A stretch of DNA of 64,000 nucleotides, from contig CAMFLX010000003.1 of assembly GCA_945957555.1 (NCBI GenBank), positions 56,446 to 120,445 on the forward strand, in the 5' to 3' direction. Position 1 is the stretch's first letter, and every line of letters starts with the position of its first letter. Both the position numbers and the translations under genes were made by a program. The notes below the pieces were generated by a model, which saw nothing but the letters and a program-made list of their open reading frames with translations, searched no databases and had not been told where the DNA came from. Shown in pieces: positions 49,050-59,079 of the stretch. The DNA comes from an uncultured Cytophagales bacterium (lineage in GTDB: Bacteria; Bacteroidota; Bacteroidia; Cytophagales; UBA9547).

Positions 49050-50318
49050 ATGTATCGGACAGAAGACGACTTTACGACAAGTATTGACTGGATCACCATT
49101 GGATTGTATCTTTTGTTGGTACTATTGGGTTGGCTCAATATTTATGCGGCCACTTACGATCCCGAAGTAAACTACAGTATTTTTGATCTGAGCCAAAACT
49201 CTGGAAAACAGCTGTTATGGATTGGCACCTCTCTTGTGTTACTTACCATTATTTTATTGGTTGATTTTAAGGTAATAGATATTCTGAGTTATATAATCTA
49301 TGGCTTTATTATCTTGATACTTGTTTATGTACTGATTGCTGGTGTTACTGTGAATGGTTCTAAGTCTTGGTTGGTTATAGGCGAATTTCGGCTTCAACCT
49401 GCTGAGCTAGCTAAGTTTTCCACAGCCTTGGCGCTTTCAAGGCTATTTAACCAGAATAGCACTAAGCAGCTGATGCCAGATACTATATTATTAATGTATG
49501 CAATTATTTGTATACCCGTCGCATTAATTTTTCTTCAAGGTGATACCGGTTCAGCCATGGTTTATACTATGTTTTTTGTAGTGTTATCTCTTATGGGTGA
49601 GCAATTATCTGGGGTTTTTGTAGTCATTGGGCTAATCTTGGGAACCACTCTAGTGATTTCGTTATTGATGAATTTTACTGCATTTTTGGTTTTGGTCTTG
49701 ATTATGGGATTTATATTCTATTTCTTTAACAAAAAGAAAATCAAAAACTTCATTTTCATATTGTTGGGAATGGGTATAGCTTTAGGCTTTTATTTCTCAG
49801 TAAACACAGTCATTGATAGACTTAAACCACATCAGCAAAATAGGATTAAAGCTTTCATCAATCCAGACCTAGATCCACTTGGTGCAGGTTGGAATGTTAC
49901 TCAGTCGAAGATCGCTATTGGTTCTGGTGGATTTACCGGTAAGGGCTTTTTGGAAGGTACCCAGACCAAACTAAATTATGTTCCGGAGCAACATACTGAC
50001 TTTATTTTTTGCACTGTGGGGGAAGAGCACGGCTGGATTGGTTCTTTTATTCTAATTGCACTTTACCTTAGTCTTTTCTTGAGATTGTTGTTTTTGGTAA
50101 ATAGGCAAAAGACAAAGTTCTCAAAGGTTTACGGACTTTGTGTAGTTACTATTTTATTTTTTCACTTTACTGTAAATATTGGAATGACCATCGGACTATT
50201 TCCAGTAGTTGGTATACCACTTCCCTTTTTCAGTTATGGAGGTTCGTCTTTATGGAGCTTTACCATTTTGCTTGGCATATTTATTAACCTTGATGCAAGT
50301 AGGCGATTGGTATTGTAA
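49050..50318 (+). CDS. rodA: rod shape-determining protein RodA (SEDS)
   Basis: Multi-TM; LQPAELAKFSTALALSR, HTDFIFCTVGEEHGWIGS, VGIPLPFFSYGGSSLWS. Confidence 0.97.
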   Translation: MYRTEDDFTTSIDWITIGLYLLLVLLGWLNIYAATYDPEVNYSIFDLSQNSGKQLLWIGTSLVLLTIILLVDFKVIDILSYIIYGFIILILVYVLIAGVTVNGSKSWLVIGEFRLQPAELAKFSTALALSRLFNQNSTKQLMPDTILLMYAIICIPVALIFLQGDTGSAMVYTMFFVVLSLMGEQLSGVFVVIGLILGTTLVISLLMNFTAFLVLVLIMGFIFYFFNKKKIKNFIFILLGMGIALGFYFSVNTVIDRLKPHQQNRIKAFINPDLDPLGAGWNVTQSKIAIGSGGFTGKGFLEGTQTKLNYVPEQHTDFIFCTVGEEHGWIGSFILIALYLSLFLRLLFLVNRQKTKFSKVYGLCVVTILFFHFTVNIGMTIGLFPVVGIPLPFFSYGGSSLWSFTILLGIFINLDASRRLVL

Positions 50319-50391
50319 GTTTTTTAACCTTTTTTTTATTTTATTCGTATAACTGGAGTATAATGTGTTCCGATCGAATAATTATTTAAAC

Positions 50392-51186
50392 ATGATCAAG
50401 ACTTCGCTTAAAACACTCCCTGTATATAAATTTAGTATTTTTGACAAAATATCGGGCATCGAGCATTTTGTAACTACCAGAGAGTTTGGTTCCAAGAAAG
50501 ATAGTATTGGGGGCTTCAATTTGAGTTATAAGGTAAATGACGAAGTAGAAAATGTAAATAACAATAGAAGTGTCTTGGCTGAAAGTGTGGGTGTTAAGTC
50601 CACAGATCTTTTTATCCCTGTTCAGACACATAGTAGTCGTGCTGTAATTATCAATTCTGCAAATGACCAAGAAAAACTAGATAATACTGATGCCCTCATC
50701 ACCTGTAGAAAGGGACTTTGTATTGCCGTTATGTCTGCGGATTGTGTCCCAGTATTAATATATGATTATAAAAACAGAATTGCTGCTACCATACATGCTG
50801 GTTGGAAAGGGACTGTAGACAGAATCGTAGAAAAAACCATACAAACTATGGTAGACAAATTGGGTGCAGAGCCCAAAAATATGATTGCCGGAATAGGCCC
50901 GTCTATATGCGATAAGGTATATGAGGTAGGCAATGAAGTCGCAGAACAATTTACTGTTTTTGAGGAACAGATAAAAAACAGGATCGTACTGTCACATGTA
51001 AATCCACAAAAAAAGTATTTGAATCTACAATATGCCAATAGACACCAATTGTTAAGTTTGGGTATAAAGGATGAAAACATAGAAGTAGCCAATATTTGTA
51101 CTTTCACCAACCACAGCATATTTTACTCGGCAAGGTATTTCAAGAATAACTGTGGCAGATTTGCGACAGGTATTTTGATCAAATAG
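50392..51186 (+). CDS. pgeF: peptidoglycan editing factor PgeF / YfiH-LACC1 family
   Basis: VQTHSSRAVII, MSADCVPVLIYD, ATIHAGWKGTVDRIVEKT, GPSICDKVYEVGNEV. Confidence 0.93.
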   Translation: MIKTSLKTLPVYKFSIFDKISGIEHFVTTREFGSKKDSIGGFNLSYKVNDEVENVNNNRSVLAESVGVKSTDLFIPVQTHSSRAVIINSANDQEKLDNTDALITCRKGLCIAVMSADCVPVLIYDYKNRIAATIHAGWKGTVDRIVEKTIQTMVDKLGAEPKNMIAGIGPSICDKVYEVGNEVAEQFTVFEEQIKNRIVLSHVNPQKKYLNLQYANRHQLLSLGIKDENIEVANICTFTNHSIFYSARYFKNNCGRFATGILIK

Positions 51187-51309
51187 CAACTCAATTGCCT
51201 GCTGCGATAAAATCATAATTTGTCCAAGACGGCTGTTATAATGCTACACATTGCCATAAATTTGAACTATTCATTGCCCTAAACCGTAAAAAGCAAGAAA
51301 ACATTTTTT

Positions 51310-52449
51310 ATGAATTTCCAACTCACAGAAGAGCATTTAGCTGTACAACAAAGTGCTAGAGATTTTGCACAAAAAGAACTCCTCCCTAATGTGCTTGAAA
51401 GAGATGAGAAGCAGTATTTCCCTATGGAACTAAAAATAAAGATGGGAGAAATGGGTTTTATGGGCATGATGACTTCCCCTAAGTATGGAGGTATGGGTAT
51501 GGACTATATTAGCTATGTGATTGCGTTGGAAGAGATTGCGAAGATAGATGCCTCTGCTGCTGTGATCATGAGTGTGAATAATTCCTTGGTGCTTTGGGGT
51601 TTGGAGGCACATGGTTCAGAAACACAAAAGCAAAAATATATTCCGAGACTGGCCAAGGGAGAGATTGTTGGGGCATTTGCCCTTTCTGAACCAGAGGCAG
51701 GATCTGATGCCACATCACAGCATACCACCGCTACAGATTGTGGGGACTATTATTTACTTAATGGTACCAAAAATTGGATTACAAACGGAGGTACAGCCGA
51801 TACATATATAGTAATCGCACAAACCTATCCAGAAAGGGGACATAAGGGTATTAATGCGTTTATTGTGGAAAAGGGTATGTCTGGCTTTACTGTAGGGCCT
51901 AAGGAGAATAAAATGGGTATTAGAGCCTCGGATACTCATTCTCTCATGTTCACCGATGTAAAAGTTCCTAAAGAAAATCGAATTGGAGAGGATGGCTTCG
52001 GGTTTAAATATGCAATGAAAACTCTGGAAGGTGGAAGAATTGGAATTGCAGCACAAGCATTAGGGATTGCTTCAGGGGCTTATGAACTTGCCCTGGCCTA
52101 TTCAAAAGAACGTAAATCTTTTGGTCAGCCCATCTCTAAACATCAAGCGATTGCTTTTAAACTTGCTGATATGGAAACAGAGATTGACGCCGCACGTTTG
52201 CTGTGTTTTAAAGCCGCTTATATGAAAGATACACATCAAGATTATGGCTTTGCAAGTGCTAAAGCAAAGTTATTCGCCTCAGAAGTTGCAATGCGGACAA
52301 GTATAGAAGCGGTGCAAATACATGGAGGGTATGGTTATGTAAAAGAGTATCATGTGGAGCGTATGATGCGTGATGCAAAAATCACTCAAATCTATGAAGG
52401 AACCTCCGAAATACAGAAAATTGTAATATCCCGTGAAATATTAAAATGA
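51310..52449 (+). CDS. acyl-CoA dehydrogenase
   Basis: FALSEPEAGSDA, NGTKNWITNGG, ALEGGRIGIAAQALG-like, QIYEGTSEIQKIVISREIL. Confidence 0.95.
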   Translation: MNFQLTEEHLAVQQSARDFAQKELLPNVLERDEKQYFPMELKIKMGEMGFMGMMTSPKYGGMGMDYISYVIALEEIAKIDASAAVIMSVNNSLVLWGLEAHGSETQKQKYIPRLAKGEIVGAFALSEPEAGSDATSQHTTATDCGDYYLLNGTKNWITNGGTADTYIVIAQTYPERGHKGINAFIVEKGMSGFTVGPKENKMGIRASDTHSLMFTDVKVPKENRIGEDGFGFKYAMKTLEGGRIGIAAQALGIASGAYELALAYSKERKSFGQPISKHQAIAFKLADMETEIDAARLLCFKAAYMKDTHQDYGFASAKAKLFASEVAMRTSIEAVQIHGGYGYVKEYHVERMMRDAKITQIYEGTSEIQKIVISREILK

Positions 52450-52589
52450 GCCAAGACTTGCATTTAGTTGCATTATTTCCATAAATAATAAATAAAATAC
52501 AAAATAATTTGTACTTTTTAAAGTTTTGTATTATTTTTGTCCAATAATACTTCAGAAGATTATTTTGTCAAATATTGTATTAATTTGTT

Positions 52590-53513
52590 ATGGATGATTA
52601 TAATAAAATTATCGAATCCCTTAGTGTTAGATTTATAAAATCTAGAAACTTAAAGGTCCTTAATCCTTTTTACGTAGAAAATTTCTACGATGTAGAGAAC
52701 GTAGTGGCACTTGTGCACAAAGGTGAGATTTATTTTGGTGATGAAAGAGAGAAGGTGTCCGAAACGGAGATCTTGTTTATTCCAGCAGGTAAAAACGTAA
52801 ATCTCAACTATGGCCCTAAAAACAACAATAAGATTTCTAATGAGGAATATCTTTCCAATAGAGAAAAATATGTGGGCTTAAATAGTAACCCGGAGAGAGT
52901 TGGTATGGATGAGAATAGCTTTACTGCCATCAGTTTTGATGCTAAAGTATTTGATTCTGTTAACTTTTTTACATCTTTGGATTTGCCTCCATTTGTAATT
53001 AAAGGCAACGACAAGCTTAGAACGCTTATCTTACAAACGATTAGGGAAGATTTGAATCATAAAATTGGAACTGAAAGACTAATTAAAAACTATACAGAGC
53101 AGATCGTAATCGAGGTGATTAGACATATCATTGAACACAGATTGTTTGTAGAACAATTAGCTACCAATGGCGCTTATTTCAAAGATCCTCGATTGATAGA
53201 TATCTTTATGTATATTAAGGACAACATTGCGGGCGACCTTTCCAATCAGGTGTTGGCCAAAGTAGCAAGTGTGTCTGAGGATTATGTGGGTCAGTATTTT
53301 AAGATGTTGACAGGTATCAATCCTCAAGATTATATCGAGTATCAAAGAATGGAAGCTGCGGTGAATTTACTGAGAACATCGAAAGACAGTATTCGTGATA
53401 TTGGTGCACAAGTGGGTTATAAAGATACAGCTTACTTTTGTAGAAGATTTAAAATGATGTTTGGAATACCAGCGGGAAAAATGCGTAGAAGAGAATCTTT
53501 GATTAACATCTAG
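52590..53513 (+). CDS. AraC-family transcriptional regulator
   Basis: LAKVASVSEDYVGQYFKMLTGINPQDYIEYQRMEAAVNLLRTSKDSIRDIGAQVGYKDTAYFCRRFKMMFGIPAGKMR. Confidence 0.93.
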   Translation: MDDYNKIIESLSVRFIKSRNLKVLNPFYVENFYDVENVVALVHKGEIYFGDEREKVSETEILFIPAGKNVNLNYGPKNNNKISNEEYLSNREKYVGLNSNPERVGMDENSFTAISFDAKVFDSVNFFTSLDLPPFVIKGNDKLRTLILQTIREDLNHKIGTERLIKNYTEQIVIEVIRHIIEHRLFVEQLATNGAYFKDPRLIDIFMYIKDNIAGDLSNQVLAKVASVSEDYVGQYFKMLTGINPQDYIEYQRMEAAVNLLRTSKDSIRDIGAQVGYKDTAYFCRRFKMMFGIPAGKMRRRESLINI

Positions 53514-53552
53514 GATATTTTTGTGCATCCAAATTTTTTAAGCTTCACATCT

Positions 53553-53584
53553 AGAGCACAGACATCCGACTGTGCTCTTTTGTT
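53553..53584 (+). terminator. Rho-independent terminator
   Basis: AGAGCACAG-acatccga-CTGTGCTCTTTTG. Confidence 0.85.
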
Positions 53585-53675
53585 TTGATGTTAATCTATG
53601 AAATAAGCCGTTGTTTTTACTTTATCACTAGGTTATCGATGATGAAAACGACTTAATTTGAGATAAACAGCCTTG

Positions 53676-55982
53676 TCAAATAATCATCTCTTGCCTGTTT
53701 TCAGCATCCAAGCTGTGCTTTTGATCATAGAGTTGGGCATCAACTACGGCAATGGCTACCATGTTGACAACTTCTCTTACCGAACAGCCCAATTGCAAAA
53801 TATGTACAGGTTTTTTCATGCCTAAAAGCACAGGGCCAATTACTTCAGTGTCTCCTATGGTATGAACCAGCTTATAGGCAATATTACCTGAAGCCAAGTC
53901 AGGGAAGATAAAAGTATTAGCTCCTTTTTCAGCCAGTTCACTAAATGGGTAGTTTTGCTTTTGTAAGGCCGTATTCATGGCCACATCTGCCTGAATGTCC
54001 CCTTCAATACAGAGACCCGGATATTTTTCATTAGCTTTTTTGGAGGCAAGGGCTGTTTTCAAAGGAATGTCGCCTTTGCTGGAACCGAAATTGGAGTATG
54101 ACAATACCGCTATTCGGGGTTCGATTTCCAGATTTTGTACTGCCCTTGCTGCTAAACCGATGATATCGACGAGTTCATCCACGGTAGGGTTAATATTAAC
54201 CGTAGTGTCTGCAAAGAAAAAGATCCCTTTCTTGCTATTTACAATATACATACCTGCTACTTTGGAGATCCCGTCCTCAGAGCCGATAGTATGCAGAGCA
54301 GGCAATAAAGCCTTTGGATAATCTTGTGTCAGACCTGTGATCAAGGCATCGGCTTCTCCAACCTCTACCATCATAGCACCAAAGTAGTCTCCATTCTTCA
54401 TCAACTCGCGACCTTCAATGGGTGTTACTCCTTTGCGCCGTCTTTTTTGATAAATAATCTCTCCATATTTGATCAGTAGCTCTTTTTGTTGTCTATGGTC
54501 AATAATTTCGCAACCTGTAATATCTATATTAAACTCAGTTGCCAATGTATTGATTTTTTCAGGACTGCCGAGTAAAATGGGACGTGCAATTTTTTCATCT
54601 ACTACATATTGGGCAGCCTTCAAGATTTTGATATCGTGGGCTTCAGGAAAAACCACTCGCTTAGGAGCTTTTTTCGCGTTGTTCATCAAGCTGGAGATGA
54701 GCTTTTGATCCAAGCCAAGCCTATTTTGCAACTGCATTTCATATTTGACCCAATCAGTAATCGGATATTTTGCCACTCCCGAGTTTACCGCAGCTTTTGC
54801 TACAGCTATGGAAATTTCAGTAATTAGTCTTGGGTCTAAAGGCTTTGGAATCAAATAGTTTTTTCCGAATACAATTTTATCGTCTCCATAAGCTTTGTTT
54901 ACGATCTCTGGAACAGGGCTTTTGGCTAATTCCGCTAGCGCTTTTACCGCCCCAAGTTTCATGGCTTCATTGATTTCCGTAGCCCGAACGTCCATAGCGC
55001 CTCTAAAGATATAGGGAAAACCTAAAACGTTATTGACCTGATTGGGGTGGTCGCTACGGCCCGTAGCCATAATGATGTCACTTCTGGTAGCAATGGCAAG
55101 ATCGTATTCAATCTCTGGATTTGGATTTGCCAAAGCAAAAACCACAGGATCTTTGGCCATACTTAAAAGCATTTCTGGTTTAAGTACGTTTGCAACCGAA
55201 AGCCCAACAAAAACATCTGCGCCAATAAGGGCTTCTGCAAGAGAGTTTAAATTTCTATCAGTGGCAATATCTATATGAGTACTGTTGAGGTTTGGCCTAT
55301 CCTTACGAATGATTCCATCTACATCACTCATTACCAAGTTCTCTTTTTTGAGTCCAAGTGCTAGGTATAATTTAGAACATGCTAGTGCCGCTGCTCCTGC
55401 ACCACTAAACACAACTTTGATATCTTCTATTTTTTTTCCTGTGATCTTCAAGGCATTGAGTAAAGCAGCAGAAGAAATAATTGCTGTACCGTGCTGATCA
55501 TCGTGCATAAGAGGAATACTCATCCGCTTACGCAATTCTTGTTCTATATAAAAACATTCTGGAGCCTTAATATCTTCTAAATTGATGCCCCCAAAGGTTG
55601 GTTCGAGGGAGGCCACAATATTCACAAATTGTTCTGGGTCTTCACAATTGATTTCTATATCGAAACAATCTAGACCTGCGAATTTCTTAAAAAGAACACC
55701 TTTTCCTTCCATAACAGGCTTAGAGGCATCTGGGCCTATGTTTCCCAAGCCTAAGACAGCCGTGCCATTGGTAATAACTCCAACAAGATTGCCCTTTGCT
55801 GTATATTTGTATACATCCTCTTTGTTTTCTGCGATGTCTTTACAGGGTTCAGCCACTCCTGGCGAATAAGCCAAAGCCAAGTCTGCCTGTGAAGCCATTG
55901 GTTTTGTAGGAACTACTTCAATCTTTCCTGGCCTATCGTATTGATGGTAATTAAGCGCCTGCTCTCTTCTTATTTTCGACAT
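53676..55982 (-). CDS. maeB: NADP-dependent malic enzyme with C-terminal phosphotransacetylase domain
   Basis: [50 protein letters not shown], plus PTA-like C-terminus [10 protein letters not shown]…[27 protein letters not shown]. Confidence 0.96.
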   Translation of the reverse strand: MSKIRREQALNYHQYDRPGKIEVVPTKPMASQADLALAYSPGVAEPCKDIAENKEDVYKYTAKGNLVGVITNGTAVLGLGNIGPDASKPVMEGKGVLFKKFAGLDCFDIEINCEDPEQFVNIVASLEPTFGGINLEDIKAPECFYIEQELRKRMSIPLMHDDQHGTAIISSAALLNALKITGKKIEDIKVVFSGAGAAALACSKLYLALGLKKENLVMSDVDGIIRKDRPNLNSTHIDIATDRNLNSLAEALIGADVFVGLSVANVLKPEMLLSMAKDPVVFALANPNPEIEYDLAIATRSDIIMATGRSDHPNQVNNVLGFPYIFRGAMDVRATEINEAMKLGAVKALAELAKSPVPEIVNKAYGDDKIVFGKNYLIPKPLDPRLITEISIAVAKAAVNSGVAKYPITDWVKYEMQLQNRLGLDQKLISSLMNNAKKAPKRVVFPEAHDIKILKAAQYVVDEKIARPILLGSPEKINTLATEFNIDITGCEIIDHRQQKELLIKYGEIIYQKRRRKGVTPIEGRELMKNGDYFGAMMVEVGEADALITGLTQDYPKALLPALHTIGSEDGISKVAGMYIVNSKKGIFFFADTTVNINPTVDELVDIIGLAARAVQNLEIEPRIAVLSYSNFGSSKGDIPLKTALASKKANEKYPGLCIEGDIQADVAMNTALQKQNYPFSELAEKGANTFIFPDLASGNIAYKLVHTIGDTEVIGPVLLGMKKPVHILQLGCSVREVVNMVAIAVVDAQLYDQKHSLDAENRQEMII

Positions 55983-55983
55983 T

Positions 55984-56433
55984 TTATTTTTTAGTAAAAG
56001 TAAGCTTTATGACTTTGTTGTCATCTACTTGATTAATTATCAGTGTGTTCTCCTCTATTTTTTGAATCACCAGTTTTTCGAAGAATTCAATATTGGTCGA
56101 TAGTAGGGATTTTTCTTTTTGGAAGGTATAGGTTCCTTTTAAGGTTTTCCTTTTGGTTTTTATTTTAAGTTGATTTTCTTTTTTGAAATAAAACACACTG
56201 TGTAGGTATTCATCTGAAATACTTTGTGCCAAACCGTTAATTAAGTTCTGTGATTGTGTGTTGGTTGTATCTGTTAGAGTTGGTGTTTTGCCTTTTTCAG
56301 CGCTTATTACATTTTCAATTTCTACCTTAGTAATCTCCCATTTGCCAAGTAGTTCGTTTTGATCCGAAGGTCCATTTTGAGCAAAAATGAAATGCGTCAT
56401 TATAAGCAATATTTTTAGCGCAATATTTTTCAT
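55984..56433 (-). CDS. secreted lipocalin-like protein
   Basis: Signal peptide; ELLGKWEITKVEIENV; resembles 15120..15581. Confidence 0.5.
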   Translation of the reverse strand: MKNIALKILLIMTHFIFAQNGPSDQNELLGKWEITKVEIENVISAEKGKTPTLTDTTNTQSQNLINGLAQSISDEYLHSVFYFKKENQLKIKTKRKTLKGTYTFQKEKSLLSTNIEFFEKLVIQKIEENTLIINQVDDNKVIKLTFTKK

Positions 56434-56598
56434 GAAATTGAATTTTAACAAAAATAGGAAATAGAAGCAAATAACGATGTATCCACGTCCTTATTTCTAC
56501 ATACCAATGTAGCTATTTTTGTGATACCAAGTATAAATACGGAGGTGAAGTATTTAGAAATCGTATAGTATTACAAGTGCTATAGTATTATTGACATT

Positions 56599-57162
56599 AT
56601 GAGGACAAAAAGAATCTTTAGAATCACACGATACATCATCTATAAAGAGACCATGATTAATCCTAAAGAGATTTTGGGGGCCTTTCTGGGCTCTTTTGTG
56701 GGGATTTCAATTATGGGTTTACTCCAATCAAAATATTTTGGATTGAGTGATAGTATTTTCCTTATAGGTTCCTTTGGCGCTTCTGCGGTTTTGGTTTTTG
56801 GTATTCCAACAAGTCCTCTCGCTAAACCAAGAAACGTCATTGGAGGGCATTTTATTTCTGCAATAGTGGGGGTTACTGTCTCTAAGATTTTTATGGATCA
56901 AATTTGGCTTGCAGCGGCTTTGGCTGTTGCATGTTCTATAGTTATGATGCAAATCACTAAAACGCTGCATCCTCCTGGTGGAGCGACCAGTCTGTTGGCT
57001 TGTATCGGGTCGCCCAAGATATTGACATTGGGTTATTTGTATCCATTTACTCCAGTATTATGTGGTGCCGTTATTTTGGTGGGTATTGCATTCATTACTA
57101 GTAGTGAATATCTGAATAATTGGCCCTTTAAAAGGGTGAATATATTTAAGCTTAATGCTTAG
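56599..57162 (+). CDS. HPP family membrane protein
   Basis: TKTLHPPGGATSLLACIG motif in a 4-TM protein. Start may be at MINPKEILG. Confidence 0.88.
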   Translation: MRTKRIFRITRYIIYKETMINPKEILGAFLGSFVGISIMGLLQSKYFGLSDSIFLIGSFGASAVLVFGIPTSPLAKPRNVIGGHFISAIVGVTVSKIFMDQIWLAAALAVACSIVMMQITKTLHPPGGATSLLACIGSPKILTLGYLYPFTPVLCGAVILVGIAFITSSEYLNNWPFKRVNIFKLNA

Positions 57163-57168
57163 TTGTAA

Positions 57169-58149
57169 TTATTCTTTCTTCTCAGAAAGGTTTACTAATC
57201 GCAGTTTTTGTAACCATACTTTACAATCAACTGTCCAGTTCGCAAAATCAGTGCCTAATGCTTTACAGATGCCCTTGCCATGTCCCCCATTTTCATAAAT
57301 ATGCAACTCACTAGCAATGTGATGTACCAATAGAGAATCGTGGAAGCTTTGGCTATTAGCAAATGGTACCGAAGCATCGTCTTTGGCCACTGCTATAAAA
57401 GTTGGTGGGGTTTTGGCCTTTATATGTTTTTCTGAGGAGTATTCATCTATTAATATTTGCGAAGGGTAGCTGCCCAATAGATTTGTTTTTGAACCTGTAT
57501 GTGCAATAGTGGGGTCCATACTGATTACAGGATATAGTAAGATCTGAAAACTTGGTTTAGCATCTATTTTGTCTATTGTGTCTAAAGGGTCATAGACTTG
57601 TTTTTCAAAATGAGTCGCTAACATTGAGACTACATGTCCTCCCGCAGATGCGCCCAATATACCAACCTTAGAAGAATCTAAGCCCCAAGTAGCGGCATGG
57701 TATTTTACATAGCGAATTGCTCGTTGTGCATCTTGTAGAGGTACGGATTCCTTGTTCCGATGACCATCTACTGGCAGTCTGTAGGTGAGTACAAATGCGC
57801 TTATCCCCATAGTGTTGAGCCATGTGGCTATATCACTGCCTTCTACATCTATCACCACCCTTTGGTAGGCACCACCAGGACAGAGTATGATGGCCGTTCC
57901 ATTGGGTCTATGAGGTAAAAAGGGGGTTAAGGTAGGTATGGTGATTTTTTCAACAGCGCGGTCAATAGTGCAAGTTCCAGTGAGCGTACGATGGGTTATG
58001 GTTTGTTTTATTTTTAAACAAACGGAACCAGGACCTGTAGAATCAGGCCATATAGCTATTTTGTTTTGTAATGTTTGTGAATAGCCAACGGAACCCCAAA
58101 CTGTTAGTAAGGAGGGAATTGAATATTTTAAAAATGACCTAGCCATCAT
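57169..58149 (-). CDS. secreted alpha/beta hydrolase (acetyl esterase-like)
   Basis: AIILCPGGAYQRVVIDVEG (oxyanion), VGILGASAGGHVVSMLA (GxSxG), C-terminal Asp/His region. Confidence 0.9.
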   Translation of the reverse strand: MMARSFLKYSIPSLLTVWGSVGYSQTLQNKIAIWPDSTGPGSVCLKIKQTITHRTLTGTCTIDRAVEKITIPTLTPFLPHRPNGTAIILCPGGAYQRVVIDVEGSDIATWLNTMGISAFVLTYRLPVDGHRNKESVPLQDAQRAIRYVKYHAATWGLDSSKVGILGASAGGHVVSMLATHFEKQVYDPLDTIDKIDAKPSFQILLYPVISMDPTIAHTGSKTNLLGSYPSQILIDEYSSEKHIKAKTPPTFIAVAKDDASVPFANSQSFHDSLLVHHIASELHIYENGGHGKGICKALGTDFANWTVDCKVWLQKLRLVNLSEKKE

Positions 58150-58302
58150 ATGGATAGCAGCCTATGTATCGGTGCCCTTACAAAAATAGAGGACTTGTGG
58201 TCTAATTGCGATAAATTTCCACGATTAAACTGCGCAATCGATTGTGAGTGATTTGTCTACAAATAATTAAAGGGGTGGTAGATTGATAATAAAATTGAGG
58301 AT

Positions 58303-58518
58303 CTACTTTTTTTTCCCCCCCGAGTTTTTTAAGTGATCTTCAGGCCCGTGATTATCCATGTTCTGTTTGCCTTTGAGGTAGGTATATCCAAAAAAACAGG
58401 AAAGCATCAACATAAAGATAAAGTAGCTTTCATAGAAACTTGTTCTAATAGTTTGGTCGATACCAATAACTAAAAAAACTAGACTTAGTGAGATTAATAC
58501 GATTTGGAAAATCTTCAT
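58303..58518 (-). CDS. small two-TM hypothetical protein (71 aa)
   Basis: Hydrophobic MKIFQIVLISLSLVFLVIGIDQTIRTSFYESYFIFMLMLSCFFGYTYLKGK, 3 bp after lptC; ends SGGKKK-stop in a G7A8 tract. Confidence 0.65.
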   Translation of the reverse strand: MKIFQIVLISLSLVFLVIGIDQTIRTSFYESYFIFMLMLSCFFGYTYLKGKQNMDNHGPEDHLKNSGGKKK

Positions 58519-58521
58519 ATT

Positions 58522-59064
58522 TTATTTGGGGTTTCCAAAATTAGCATATTTTTTATTGATTATTCCCTTGGGGTTCTTAAACTTATACTTTTTAAAATCC
58601 TGATCAGCTTCTAGTCCGTCTCCGGTCAAAATTTCGTCTTTGTTTTCTATCCTTACAAATTTGTCGGTAGTTACCTTTTTGGTTCTAGGATTCCAATTAA
58701 GCTCCTCGCTTTCCAGTTTATCATCATTGTTTAGCGACTGAACTACCACATTGCCAACTCCTCTATACATATTGGTTGCTTTGGTATAATAGGCCTTATT
58801 GGCAGTCATTTTGGAAGAAGGTTTGTCGTTTTCAAAGAAAATGATTTCAATCCCTTTGGGGAATTCACGATCACCTGTTTGGAACTCTATTTGTTCCTTA
58901 GCCTTTACCTCGATCAGCTCTACTGCTTGATCGGTATACACCGTATGAATATTCTTTAATACACCCAAAGGCCCTTTGTAGGGCTCGTGAAACTCAACTT
59001 TGGGAGTTTCTTCGCAAGCTTGCAGAAATATTAGTAAAACGATAACTCCTACAAATTTTTTCAT
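58522..59064 (-). CDS. lptC: LPS export ABC transporter periplasmic protein LptC
   Basis: Lipobox LLIFLQACEE; GIEIIFFENDKPSSKMTANKAYYTKATNMYRGVGNVVVQS…ESEELNWNPRTKKVTTDKFVRI. Confidence 0.88.
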   Translation of the reverse strand: MKKFVGVIVLLIFLQACEETPKVEFHEPYKGPLGVLKNIHTVYTDQAVELIEVKAKEQIEFQTGDREFPKGIEIIFFENDKPSSKMTANKAYYTKATNMYRGVGNVVVQSLNNDDKLESEELNWNPRTKKVTTDKFVRIENKDEILTGDGLEADQDFKKYKFKNPKGIINKKYANFGNPK

Positions 59065-59079
59065 ATTCGAGCGTCTTAA

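Noticed and set aside
53995-55869. Several plus-strand ORFs inside maeB
   Set aside because: Antisense to a confidently identified enzyme; no domain features.
53676-55982. Malic enzyme fused to phosphotransacetylase domain as a novel fusion
   Set aside because: This is the well-known MaeB architecture.
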